Assembly: GCA_050175155.1 (NCBI GenBank) | Contig: JBFXJF010000004.1 | Location: 98,912 to 162,911 of the forward strand | Reading direction: 5' to 3' | Source of the DNA: JBFXJF01 sp050175155 | Lineage (GTDB): Bacteria > Bacillota > Bacilli > Tepidibacillales > Tepidibacillaceae | DNA: 64,000 nt | Shown here: in pieces, positions 36,615 through 45,126 of the stretch | Layout: each line of letters opens with the position of its first letter | Numbering within the stretch: position 1 is the first letter of the stretch | The notes under the pieces: model-generated | What the model was told of the DNA's origin: nothing | Database searches by the model: none | The model's input: the letters and a program-made list of their open reading frames with translations, nothing else | Program-made: the position numbers and the translations under genes

Positions 36615-37523
36615 TTATATTATTCCATCTTCCCTAAGAATCTCAATAAAAGCATCAACTATCTCCTCATCATAATAGATTCCCCTCAATTCCCTAAGCT
36701 CTTCAACAGCCGCTTGTGGTGAAAATCCCTTCCGATAAGGTCTATCAGTAGTCATTGCATCAAAGGAATCAGATACCGAAATTATTTTAGCCTCAAACAA
36801 TATCTCATCACCCTTAAGACCATTTGGATAACCTGACCCATTCAGCTTTTCATGATGCTGTTCAATAATTTTCGCTATATTTTCATAATAAGTTTTCTCA
36901 ACCAAATGCGCCCCATCAGAGCAATGTTTTTTTATATATTCAAATTCCTCTTCCGTTAATTTGCTAGGTTTATTCAAAATTTCATCAGGTATATGAACCT
37001 TACCTAGATCATGAAAAAGAGCTGCAAATACTAGCGTTTCAATCCTATCTTTTGGTAAATTCAATTTATTTCCTATTTTAAGTGCATATTCCTTAACCCT
37101 TTGATTATGATTATGTGTATATAAATCCTTTTCCTCCACTTTCTTAGCTAGCTCAATTAACTCTCTTATAGTAGTGCTAAGAAAATAAAATTGTGGATGC
37201 GTTGAAAAATATAAAAGAGTAACATCCGTTAAGGTCTTAAACTGTATTGTTTCATTCAAATGATGTACGTAAAGATAATTCCCAGGCTTTAAAAAAGACT
37301 TTATATCCTCTTTATCTACCTCCAACTCACCCTCAATAATATATAAAAATTCCATCGATTCACTTACATCACTAGGTTCTATAAATACAGTCTCTTTAGC
37401 CTTTATCTTTTGAAGCATTACCTCTGCTCCGTCACCCTTAGCTAATAAACTTAATTCTCCTGAATTCTGGACAAACTTCTCTATGTGTTTGTCAATACTC
37501 CCTATAAAAAAGCCATTCCCCAT
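36615..37523 (-). CDS. HD-GYP domain phosphodiesterase with cupin-like sensor domain
   Basis: 302 aa. Residues about 30-108 form a cupin-like beta barrel (FLYIIEGELEVDKED then PGNYLYVHHLNE). An HD-GYP domain follows: His171-Asp172 in FHDLGKVHIPDE and the GYP motif in HHEKLNGSGYP (223-233). HD-GYP proteins hydrolyse cyclic di-GMP, so this is probably a soluble phosphodiesterase tuned by a small ligand at the cupin domain. No ligand can be read from the sequence. Confidence 0.88.
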   Translation of the reverse strand: MGNGFFIGSIDKHIEKFVQNSGELSLLAKGDGAEVMLQKIKAKETVFIEPSDVSESMEFLYIIEGELEVDKEDIKSFLKPGNYLYVHHLNETIQFKTLTDVTLLYFSTHPQFYFLSTTIRELIELAKKVEEKDLYTHNHNQRVKEYALKIGNKLNLPKDRIETLVFAALFHDLGKVHIPDEILNKPSKLTEEEFEYIKKHCSDGAHLVEKTYYENIAKIIEQHHEKLNGSGYPNGLKGDEILFEAKIISVSDSFDAMTTDRPYRKGFSPQAAVEELRELRGIYYDEEIVDAFIEILREDGII

Positions 37524-37631
37524 TTTCCCCTCCGAATATTAGGCATCTATATATATGTTACATATTTCGATAAATAATGACCATCTCCTCCTTTATCAGA
37601 ATAATCAAATAATTCCAATTCATATCAAAAA

Positions 37632-37655
37632 AAGAGGATACATCAGTATCCTCTT
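37632..37655 (-). terminator. Rho-independent terminator
   Basis: 10-bp perfect stem AAGAGGATAC with a 4-base loop followed by a T-run on the minus strand, after the secreted-protein gene. Confidence 0.85.
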
Positions 37656-37674
37656 AAACTGTTGAAAGAAAAAC

Positions 37675-38037
37675 TCAAGTCCCACCAATTCTTAATGGAT
37701 CTATTAAAATAATTTGTCCATCAATTTCCACTTCAACTAATTCACAATAGATCTCGACATCCTTGTTTGCAGCTCTATCAATCATGTTCTCAGCAATATT
37801 GTTTGTCTGATCTATTAATAGGTCTATTGTCTTAGCGATTAACATATCTTCTTGTTCTTTGCCTTCAAATATTTCAACTTTATCTAAAGCATTATCTATC
37901 ATTGTGTCAATTATCTCGTTTGTTGTATCTACCTGTTTAATAACTTTCTCTAAATCACTCTCTGCTGCTAAAACTACTGGAGAAAATAATAAAAATACTA
38001 AAGTCATTACTAAAGTAAAACTAGCTACTTTTTTCAT
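37675..38037 (-). CDS. Small secreted protein of unknown function
   Basis: 120 aa with a clear Sec signal peptide (MKKVASFTLVMTL, cleavage likely after VVLA at about residue 24). The mature part is acidic, helical and Asp/Ile/Asn-rich, ending with a short beta-like segment that contains the only Cys. It has its own terminator. No family recognised. Confidence 0.7.
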   Translation of the reverse strand: MKKVASFTLVMTLVFLLFSPVVLAAESDLEKVIKQVDTTNEIIDTMIDNALDKVEIFEGKEQEDMLIAKTIDLLIDQTNNIAENMIDRAANKDVEIYCELVEVEIDGQIILIDPLRIGGT

Positions 38038-38195
38038 TAATACCCCCCTTTAATATTTATTATATAATTAAAAAATCATTAAGATTTACATATTATACTA
38101 TTATAAAAGTCCAAATTTAGAACTACATCTTTATACTTATAAATTTTATAGACTGTCAACCAATCTGTCAATCAATATTTTTTACAGTTTTATTT

Positions 38196-38993
38196 CTACG
38201 ATCTTACACCTTCATGCAATCCATATACAAATTTTGATACCCTTTGCTCAATATCCCCTTCACTTATACCCTCTTCGATTTTCTTAATAATCGCGCTCCC
38301 CACTATTAACCCATCTGAAAGATTTTTTAACTCTCTCACCATTTCAGCATCAGAAATACCAAACCCAATAGCTAGGGGAATATCTGTATGCTTTCTAACC
38401 TCTTTCATAAAGACCGCTAAATCTACATCAAAGCTTCCCCTCATCCCCGTTACACCCTGAGAAGAAATACAATAGACAAATCCCTGAGCATCCTTTACGA
38501 TCTCTTTAATCCTATCCTCTGAAGTTGGCGCAACTAAAGGGATCAAATCGATAGCATAACCCTTCATCTGTTCGTTTAATTCTTTCCTTTCTTCTAGAGG
38601 TAAATCCGGAATAATTAATCCATCAATACCACAACTGCGACAATTTATTAAAAAGTTGTTAATCCCATAGCGAAATATTGAATTGTAATAGACTAAGAAA
38701 GCAATCGGAATATTCGTTCTTTCCCTAATCCTCTTCACCATATTAAAGATCGAGTTAATATTAGCTCCATTATTCAGTGCCCTTAAAGAGGCCCTCTGAA
38801 TTACAGGTCCGTCTGCTAATGGGTCGGAATATGGTATGCCTAATTCAATAATATCAACTCCAGACTCTTCTAATATTGTAACTAGCTTAACCGATGTATC
38901 TAAATCAGGATCACCACTCGTTATATATCCAATTAATGCTTTTTGCTTATTAGCCTGTAACACCTCGAACTTCTCTGTAATTTTACTCCTCAT
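38196..38993 (-). CDS. trpA: Tryptophan synthase alpha chain
   Basis: 265 aa from the ATG at 38993, with GGAGGG about 8 bases upstream; a GTG three codons earlier is too close to that site. TIM-barrel enzyme with the catalytic Glu in ELGIPYSDPLADG and Asp in GLIIPDLPLEE. It cleaves indole-3-glycerol phosphate and passes indole to TrpB. It overlaps the end of trpB and is the last gene of the operon. Confidence 0.97.
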   Translation of the reverse strand: MRSKITEKFEVLQANKQKALIGYITSGDPDLDTSVKLVTILEESGVDIIELGIPYSDPLADGPVIQRASLRALNNGANINSIFNMVKRIRERTNIPIAFLVYYNSIFRYGINNFLINCRSCGIDGLIIPDLPLEERKELNEQMKGYAIDLIPLVAPTSEDRIKEIVKDAQGFVYCISSQGVTGMRGSFDVDLAVFMKEVRKHTDIPLAIGFGISDAEMVRELKNLSDGLIVGSAIIKKIEEGISEGDIEQRVSKFVYGLHEGVRS

Positions 38994-40182
38994 GGTTAGC
39001 ACCCTCCAATATCTTAACTACTGTCTGCATATCCTTATCTCCCCGACCAGAAAGATTAAGCACGATAATATCTTTCTTATTAGTCTTTGGAGCTAGTTTC
39101 AGCAAATAGGCTACTGCATGAGCACTTTCTAATGCAGGAATTATTCCCTCAACCGTTGCAAGATGTTGAAAAGCTTCAATTGCCTCATCATCGTTTATTA
39201 CTTCATACTTAACTCTACCAATCGAATGAAAGTAGGCATGCTCCGGTCCAATCCCTGGATAATCAAGTCCAGCTGAGACCGAATATACCGGCATGATTTG
39301 TCCATCGTCATTCTGTAATAAATATGTCATCATCCCATGAATAACGCCTAAAGTACCTTTAGTTATTGATGCAGCATGTTGATCAGTATCTATACCATGT
39401 CCTCCTGCTTCAACACCATACATTTTAACATTTTTATCCTGAATAAATGGGTAGAACAAACCCATAGCATTACTGCCTCCGCCAACACAGGCTATTAAGT
39501 AATCTGGAATTTTTTCTTCCTTCTCAATGCATTGTACCCTAACCTCATCACCAATAATTCTTTGAAAATCTCTTACCATTGTTGGATATGGATGAGGACC
39601 AACAACAGAACCGATTACATAGAAGGTATCATCGGCATGAGAGACCCAATCCCTGATAGCTTCATTAGTCGCATCCTTTAAAGTTCCCGTTCCTGATGTT
39701 ACAGGTACAACATTTGCACCTAGTAGCTTCATCTTAAAAACATTAAGTGCTTGTCGTTCAATATCTTCTTCCCCCATAAAAACTTCACATTGAAGATTAA
39801 ACATCGCACATATTGTTGCCGTTGCTACACCATGCTGCCCTGCACCTGTTTCAGCGATAATTCGTTTCTTTCCCATTCTTCTAGCTAATAAAACTTGACC
39901 GATAACATTGTTAATCTTGTGCGCACCGGTATGATTTAAATCCTCGCGCTTTAAATAAATTTTTCCTCCGCCCAATTTTTTAGTTAGGTTCTCAGCATAA
40001 TATAAAGGAGTTGGCCTACCAGAGTATTCACGACAATAATATTTATATTCTTCCTGAAACTTACGATTACTTCTACAGTTCATGAATTCTTTTTCTAGTT
40101 CTATTAACGGGTTCATCAGTGTCTCAGGTACAAATTGTCCACCAAACCTTCCGAATCTTTTAGGTAATTCCGTTTTACTCAA
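38983..40182 (-). CDS. trpB: Tryptophan synthase beta chain
   Basis: 399 aa PLP enzyme with the cofactor Lys89 in NHTGAHKINN and the phosphate-binding GGGSNAMG. It condenses indole and serine to tryptophan. It starts at TTG with GAGGGG upstream and overlaps the trpF stop by 4 bp, which implies translational coupling. It is a type 1 TrpB of normal length. Confidence 0.97.
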   Translation of the reverse strand: MSKTELPKRFGRFGGQFVPETLMNPLIELEKEFMNCRSNRKFQEEYKYYCREYSGRPTPLYYAENLTKKLGGGKIYLKREDLNHTGAHKINNVIGQVLLARRMGKKRIIAETGAGQHGVATATICAMFNLQCEVFMGEEDIERQALNVFKMKLLGANVVPVTSGTGTLKDATNEAIRDWVSHADDTFYVIGSVVGPHPYPTMVRDFQRIIGDEVRVQCIEKEEKIPDYLIACVGGGSNAMGLFYPFIQDKNVKMYGVEAGGHGIDTDQHAASITKGTLGVIHGMMTYLLQNDDGQIMPVYSVSAGLDYPGIGPEHAYFHSIGRVKYEVINDDEAIEAFQHLATVEGIIPALESAHAVAYLLKLAPKTNKKDIIVLNLSGRGDKDMQTVVKILEGANHEE

Positions 40183-40787
40183 TTTAATCCCCTCACATTT
40201 CCGATAAATTCCTTCATCCTGTCAAAACTTTTGATACCATCTATTTCAACCCCACTACTTACGTCAACTACTTGTGGGTTAATTATTTCTATAGCTCTGA
40301 TTACATTATTAGGTGTAAGTCCCCCAGCTAAAATAATAAATCTATCCTTGACTAGTTTAGAAACAATGTCCCAATTGAAAATGGCTCCTGTTCCCCCGTA
40401 TTCTCCTTCTGCAAATGTATCAAGCAGATAGCCCGCAACGTTGTAATTGTCTAATTGTTTAAAACTAGTCTCATCTTTTATTCTAAATGCTTTCCATACC
40501 CTCTGTGTAAATTGAGTGCAAAAGTCCGGTCCCTCATCCCCATGTAATTGAATGATATCTAAATTGCAAAACTCTACAATTTGTTTGATTTCATCCTCAG
40601 AGTGATTTAAAAATACTCCCACTTTTTTTATCCTTTTATCCAACTTTCCAATTAATACTTTAGCTTGATAGATATCTACTTGTCTCTTACTCCTGGCAAA
40701 AACAAATCCCCCATACTCTGGCTGAAGTTCGTTAGTATACCAAATATCCTCTTCTCTTCTTAATCCACATATCTTTATTTGAGTCAA
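40179..40787 (-). CDS. trpF: Phosphoribosylanthranilate isomerase
   Basis: 202 aa TIM barrel with the catalytic Cys in KICGLRREED and Asp in YLLDTFAEG. It catalyses the Amadori step between TrpD and TrpC. It starts at TTG after AGAGG and lies 1 bp beyond the trpC stop; it is separate from trpC, as in Bacillus. Confidence 0.95.
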   Translation of the reverse strand: MTQIKICGLRREEDIWYTNELQPEYGGFVFARSKRQVDIYQAKVLIGKLDKRIKKVGVFLNHSEDEIKQIVEFCNLDIIQLHGDEGPDFCTQFTQRVWKAFRIKDETSFKQLDNYNVAGYLLDTFAEGEYGGTGAIFNWDIVSKLVKDRFIILAGGLTPNNVIRAIEIINPQVVDVSSGVEIDGIKSFDRMKEFIGNVRGLN

Positions 40788-40788
40788 A

Positions 40789-41565
40789 CTAATCGCCTCT
40801 TAACTCTTTCAATTTATCTGCTATCGAATCTGCTCGCATAAGACTTTCTCCAATAAGCACGCCATCTACTCCTATTCCCCTAAGATACATCATATCCATC
40901 CTGGTGTTTATCCCACTTTCACTAATTACGGTTCTGTCTGTTGGTATTAGCTTAATAAGTTGTTCTGTAGTTTCAAGCATTGTCTGAAACGTGTTTAAGT
41001 CGCGATTATTGATACCGATAATATCAGCTTGTGTCGATAGAACTATTGTTAATTCTTTTGTATTATGAACTTCAACCAAACATTGAAGCCCTATCTCCTG
41101 TGCAATATTTATATACTTAGCAAGTTCTTGTTCGGATAAAATCGAAGCAATTAGCAAAATTGCATCTGCTCCGAGTAGCTTAGACTGAAAAATTTGGTAG
41201 GGATCAATAATAAAATCTTTTCGCAATATCGGTACCTTTGTATGCTTTTTTATCATCGTAAGGTATTCATCTTTACCCTGAAAGAATTTATCCTCAGTCA
41301 GCACGGATATTGCATCTACATTATTACTATCATAAATTTTAGCTATGGTTAGCGCGTCGAAATCTTTTTTTATTATTCCTTTAGAAGGTGATGCCTTTTT
41401 TACCTCAGCAATTATTTTTAGTTGATCACTAGGTTTAATTGCTTTCTTAAAATCTCTTTCTATTGATAAGGATTTTAGCTGCTCAATTAACTTTCTTAAT
41501 GGTTTTTCTATTTTTTCTTGCTCAATTTTCTTTTTTTTATGTGTAATAATATCATCTAAAATCAT
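40789..41565 (-). CDS. trpC: Indole-3-glycerol phosphate synthase
   Basis: 258 aa TIM barrel with the AEVKKASPSKG active-site block, the later FIIDPYQI and the ISESGI phosphate loop. It closes the indole ring. Its ATG overlaps the trpD stop by one base (TAATG), so the two are coupled. Confidence 0.96.
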   Translation of the reverse strand: MILDDIITHKKKKIEQEKIEKPLRKLIEQLKSLSIERDFKKAIKPSDQLKIIAEVKKASPSKGIIKKDFDALTIAKIYDSNNVDAISVLTEDKFFQGKDEYLTMIKKHTKVPILRKDFIIDPYQIFQSKLLGADAILLIASILSEQELAKYINIAQEIGLQCLVEVHNTKELTIVLSTQADIIGINNRDLNTFQTMLETTEQLIKLIPTDRTVISESGINTRMDMMYLRGIGVDGVLIGESLMRADSIADKLKELRGD

Positions 41566-42584
41566 TATCCTAACCTCTGACTTAATGTAATAAATTGATT
41601 TAATTTATCTAAAGCAAAACCTTTATCTATAGCTTCTTTTGCTTTTGCCACACCTTCTAGTAGTGAGTCAGCCACTCCACCTACATAGATAGCTGCTCCG
41701 GCATTTAATGTAACTATATCCTTCATTGGGCCAATTATTTCACCGCTTAATATACTTGTAATAATAACAGCATTTTCAGAAGGATCTCCCCCAAGAATAT
41801 CTTCAGCAGCTCCTAAAGTGTACCCATAATCAGTAGGGTCAATATAGTAGGTGGTTATTTTATTATTTTTTAATTCTGTAACTTTCGTTTTTGTTGTTAT
41901 CGTTATTTCGTCTAATCCGTCCATTCCATGAACTACCATCGCATGTTCCACTCCCAGGTTTTTAAGTACTTCAGCTATTGGCTCCGTTAAACTCTCGTCA
42001 AATATTCCTAAGACTTGTCTTTTAACCATGGCGGGATTTGTTAGTGGTCCAAGAACGTTAAATACTGTGCGTAGTCCAAGCTCCCTTCTTTGCAAAATAA
42101 CGTTTTTCATAGCTGAATGAAAATAAGGTGCAAACATAAAGCCAATGTTTATTTCTTCTACACATTTTTTTACAAGCTCAGATTTCAGCTCAATATTTAT
42201 CCCTAAGCTTTCTAAGACATCGGCACTGCCACACTTGCTTGAAACTGAACGGTTACCATGTTTAACTACCTTTACTCCTGCAGAAGCCGCAACGATTGCA
42301 ACAATTGTTGAAATGTTAAAAGTGTTAGCTTTATCACCACCTGTTCCGCAAGTATCTAATGCAAACTCACTGTCGATGTCTACTTTGGTGGATAACTCCC
42401 TCATAACCTTAGCTCCCCCAGTTATCTCCTCAATTGTTTCCCCCTTCATTCTAAGCGCTGTCAAAAAACCACCAACCTGCGAATCCTTTGCCTGCCCATC
42501 CATAATTATTTTCATCGCTTGAATCATTTCTTCTTCTGTTAAATCTTGTTTATCTGTAAGTTTACTTATTATTGTTTTTAGCAT
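41565..42584 (-). CDS. trpD: Anthranilate phosphoribosyltransferase
   Basis: 339 aa from the ATG at 42584 (GGGAGGG about 6 bases upstream), preferred to a GTG five codons earlier. It has the signature DTCGTGGDKANTFNIST, the PRPP-binding HGNRSVSS and the metal site GMDGLDE. It transfers the phosphoribosyl group to anthranilate. Normal length. Confidence 0.96.
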   Translation of the reverse strand: MLKTIISKLTDKQDLTEEEMIQAMKIIMDGQAKDSQVGGFLTALRMKGETIEEITGGAKVMRELSTKVDIDSEFALDTCGTGGDKANTFNISTIVAIVAASAGVKVVKHGNRSVSSKCGSADVLESLGINIELKSELVKKCVEEINIGFMFAPYFHSAMKNVILQRRELGLRTVFNVLGPLTNPAMVKRQVLGIFDESLTEPIAEVLKNLGVEHAMVVHGMDGLDEITITTKTKVTELKNNKITTYYIDPTDYGYTLGAAEDILGGDPSENAVIITSILSGEIIGPMKDIVTLNAGAAIYVGGVADSLLEGVAKAKEAIDKGFALDKLNQFITLSQRLG

Positions 42585-42611
42585 TACTATCCCTCCCACT
42601 TTTCAAATTTA

Positions 42612-43175
42612 TTAAATTTCAAGAAAGTTTTTAATAAGCTGTTTACCAAAATCTGTAGCAATAGACTCAGGATGAAATTGGACTCCAAAAATCGGGTATT
42701 TTTTATGCCTTAAACCCATAATCTCACCATCTAAGCTATTTGCCGTTATTATTAAATCAACTGGAATCTTTTTTTTATCAACTATTAAAGAATGATATCT
42801 TGTTGCCTTTAATGGATTATCAATGCCAGCAAACAAATCTTCGCCATTATGCTTAATTAACGATGTTTTGCCATGAACCATTTCTTTAGCATGGATAATC
42901 TTGCCACCAAAGGCTTCTGCAATTGCTTGGTGTCCCAAGCATACTCCGAGTAAAGGTAGATCTTTTCCCAATTCCTTTATCGCCCTTATCGATATTCCAG
43001 CATCCTTTGGAAACCCGGGTCCTGGTGAAATAATCAAATGGGATATATCCATTGCTTTTAATTCCGAAATAGTTATTTTATCGTTTCTATATACTTGAAC
43101 ATCGGGGTTTATCTCCCCAACGTATTGAAATAAGTTATAGGTAAATGAATCGTAGTTATCAATTATTACTATCAT
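42612..43175 (-). CDS. trpG: Anthranilate synthase glutamine amidotransferase component
   Basis: 187 aa class I amidotransferase with catalytic Cys79 in LLGVCLGHQ and the His/Glu pair in FHPES. It supplies ammonia to TrpE. It overlaps trpE by 4 bp. In Bacillus this subunit lies outside the trp operon and is shared with folate synthesis; here it is inside, so it is probably dedicated to tryptophan or serves both. Confidence 0.95.
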   Translation of the reverse strand: MIVIIDNYDSFTYNLFQYVGEINPDVQVYRNDKITISELKAMDISHLIISPGPGFPKDAGISIRAIKELGKDLPLLGVCLGHQAIAEAFGGKIIHAKEMVHGKTSLIKHNGEDLFAGIDNPLKATRYHSLIVDKKKIPVDLIITANSLDGEIMGLRHKKYPIFGVQFHPESIATDFGKQLIKNFLEI

Positions 43176-44647
43176 GATATCTCCCTCTCCACTTTGTTTA
43201 GAGTCTCCATTAGGGCCATCGCTTTTCTTAACGTTTCTTCATATTCACTTTCTGGATCTGAATCGGCAACAATACCTGCGCCAGCCTGGATATATGCAGT
43301 GTTATCTTTAAATACGATTGTACGAATAGTTATACAAGTATCCATGTTACCGTTAAACCCGAAATAACCAACTGCACCTCCATATATTCCTCTTTTTCTG
43401 TTTTCTAATTCATCAATTATCTCCATTGCCCTAACTTTTGGTGCTCCGGAAAGCGTTCCTGCTGGTAAACATGAAATAAAACTTTCAAACATACCATTGC
43501 CCTCTCTAACTTGACCAATTACGTTTGAAACAAGATGCATTACATGGGAAAACTTTTGTACCTCCATGAATTGATTTACTTCTACAGTTCCGAACTTTGC
43601 TATCTTTCCAATATCGTTTCTAGCTAAATCAACTAACATCAAGTGCTCTGCCTTTTCCTTTTCATTATTTAATAGTTCCTGAGCGTAATTCTCATCTTCT
43701 TCCTTATCTCGACCGCGCGGTCTAGTTCCAGCGATTGGGCAGGTTTCCACAATTCCATCTTTAACTTTTACCAATAATTCCGGTGATGATCCAACTATTT
43801 GATAATCACCATAATCTATATAGTACATGTATGGTGATGGGTTAATACTTCGTAATGCCCGATAAGCTGTGAAAGGATGAATCCCAGTATCCGCTTGTAT
43901 TCGTTGCGATAAAACAACCTGAAATATGTCACCATTTCTTATATATTCTTTAGCCTTTAATACTTTTTGCACAAACTCTTCTTTTGAAACATTACTTGAA
44001 TAGTTTATTTTGCCTAAAGCACTTTTCAATGATTGATCAGTATTCAATTTGTTTTCAAGAATTTCATTTTTAATTTCATTTAGACGGCTTAACCCGTCAT
44101 TGTATAACTCTTCAGTATTTCCATTTTTTATTAAAACGTTTTTTATTATTAAGATTTTTTGTTTAACATGGTCATAGACTACAATTTCATCAGTTAATAT
44201 TAAGTGCATATCGGGAAATTGAGTATCATCATCATTAATGTTTGGTAAATTTTCGAATTTCCTTACCATATCGTACCCAACGTATCCAACCGCACCTCCA
44301 ATTAAATCAGGCAGATTATCCATTTTGGGTGTTCGAAATTCTTCTAAGATGTTCTTAATAATTATTAAAGGGTTGCCTTGTTTTTCTGTAACTATATTGT
44401 CCTTATTTATTATTACGGAATCGCCAAAGCTCTTAATTGTCATTAATGGATTTCTGCCAATAAAAGAGTATCGTCCCCATTTATTTCCGCCTTCAACGCT
44501 CTCTAATAAAAAACTATATTTATCTTGTGCCAGTTTTTTAAATAAGCTTATTGGAGTGTCAATATCTCCTTCGATTTCTAAGGTTAGTGGAATCATATTA
44601 GCTTGCTGACTTAATTCATGGAACTTGCTATAGTTCATATTTATCAT
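43172..44647 (-). CDS. trpE: Anthranilate synthase component I
   Basis: 491 aa chorismate-binding enzyme. The N-terminal feedback region carries the LLESVEGG tryptophan-site motif. The C-terminal half has PFTAYRALRSINPSPYMYY, the GTRPRG block and GAGIVADSDPE. It makes anthranilate from chorismate with TrpG. The ATG follows GAGGAG by 8 bases and lies directly after the second T-box terminator, so it is the first operon gene. Confidence 0.97.
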   Translation of the reverse strand: MINMNYSKFHELSQQANMIPLTLEIEGDIDTPISLFKKLAQDKYSFLLESVEGGNKWGRYSFIGRNPLMTIKSFGDSVIINKDNIVTEKQGNPLIIIKNILEEFRTPKMDNLPDLIGGAVGYVGYDMVRKFENLPNINDDDTQFPDMHLILTDEIVVYDHVKQKILIIKNVLIKNGNTEELYNDGLSRLNEIKNEILENKLNTDQSLKSALGKINYSSNVSKEEFVQKVLKAKEYIRNGDIFQVVLSQRIQADTGIHPFTAYRALRSINPSPYMYYIDYGDYQIVGSSPELLVKVKDGIVETCPIAGTRPRGRDKEEDENYAQELLNNEKEKAEHLMLVDLARNDIGKIAKFGTVEVNQFMEVQKFSHVMHLVSNVIGQVREGNGMFESFISCLPAGTLSGAPKVRAMEIIDELENRKRGIYGGAVGYFGFNGNMDTCITIRTIVFKDNTAYIQAGAGIVADSDPESEYEETLRKAMALMETLNKVEREIS

Positions 44648-44681
44648 CTTCTCAACTCCTCAAGTTAATAGAAAAAATAAA

Positions 44682-44787
44682 AAAGCATACCATCCCCCAT
44701 ATAGGGACGAAATGCTTTATCCGCGGTACCACCCTTGTTAGATAGAAACCTATCCAAAAATCCAATCTAGGTTTTAGAAAATAAAAA
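44682..44787 (-). promoter_or_regulatory. Second, Stem-I-less T-box decision module of the trp leader
   Basis: Antiterminator bulge TGGTACCGCGGA (44720-44731) followed by a terminator (44682-44716, AAGCAT arms and CCC/GGG, then T6). There is no room for a Stem I with specifier, since only about 40 bases separate it from the first terminator. It duplicates just the antiterminator/terminator part of the T-box. Confidence 0.85.
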
Positions 44788-45062
44788 AGCACTCCGTCCT
44801 TGTCAGGACGAAATGCTTAACATTCCGCGATACCACCTAGTTTAGATAGTTTCCTATCTCTCTTTAACAGGTACGGAAACGGATTCTTACTCCTATCTCG
44901 ATACCCTGTCCTTGTAACGTAAGACCTACGGCAAATGATACTCTCCAAAGATTTCCCATTGCTTCTCATGGAACCATTCAATAATAAATCCACGTCAGTT
45001 TTCCACCAGCCACTGACTCTCTATAGCTTCAATTATTACCTACTCTTCCCACTCATAGAATT
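44788..45062 (-). promoter_or_regulatory. T-box riboswitch (tryptophan) of the trp operon
   Basis: Full T-box. Stem I has the GAGAGTCAGTGGCTGGTGG arm and the specifier TGG (44974-44976, in GAATGGTTCC). The bulge is TGGTATCGCGGA (44824-44835), with a T where the family usually has C, and the terminator lies at 44788-44818 followed by T6. It senses uncharged tRNA-Trp. Confidence 0.95.
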
Positions 45063-45086
45063 TATTAAGTGAAATATATTATTAAA

Positions 45087-45115
45087 ATTATAATAAAATG
45101 CTATACAATTGTCAA
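45087..45115 (-). promoter_or_regulatory. Consensus sigma-A promoter of the trp operon
   Basis: TTGACA (45110-45115), 17-bp spacer and TATAAT (45087-45092) on the minus strand: an exact match to the consensus. It lies 12 bp beyond the hemL stop, with no terminator visible in between. Confidence 0.93.
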
Positions 45116-45126
45116 TAAAATAATTA

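Noticed and set aside
42145..42522. 125-codon plus-strand frame inside trpD
   Set aside because: Antisense shadow of a clear enzyme gene, with no ribosome site or family-like sequence.
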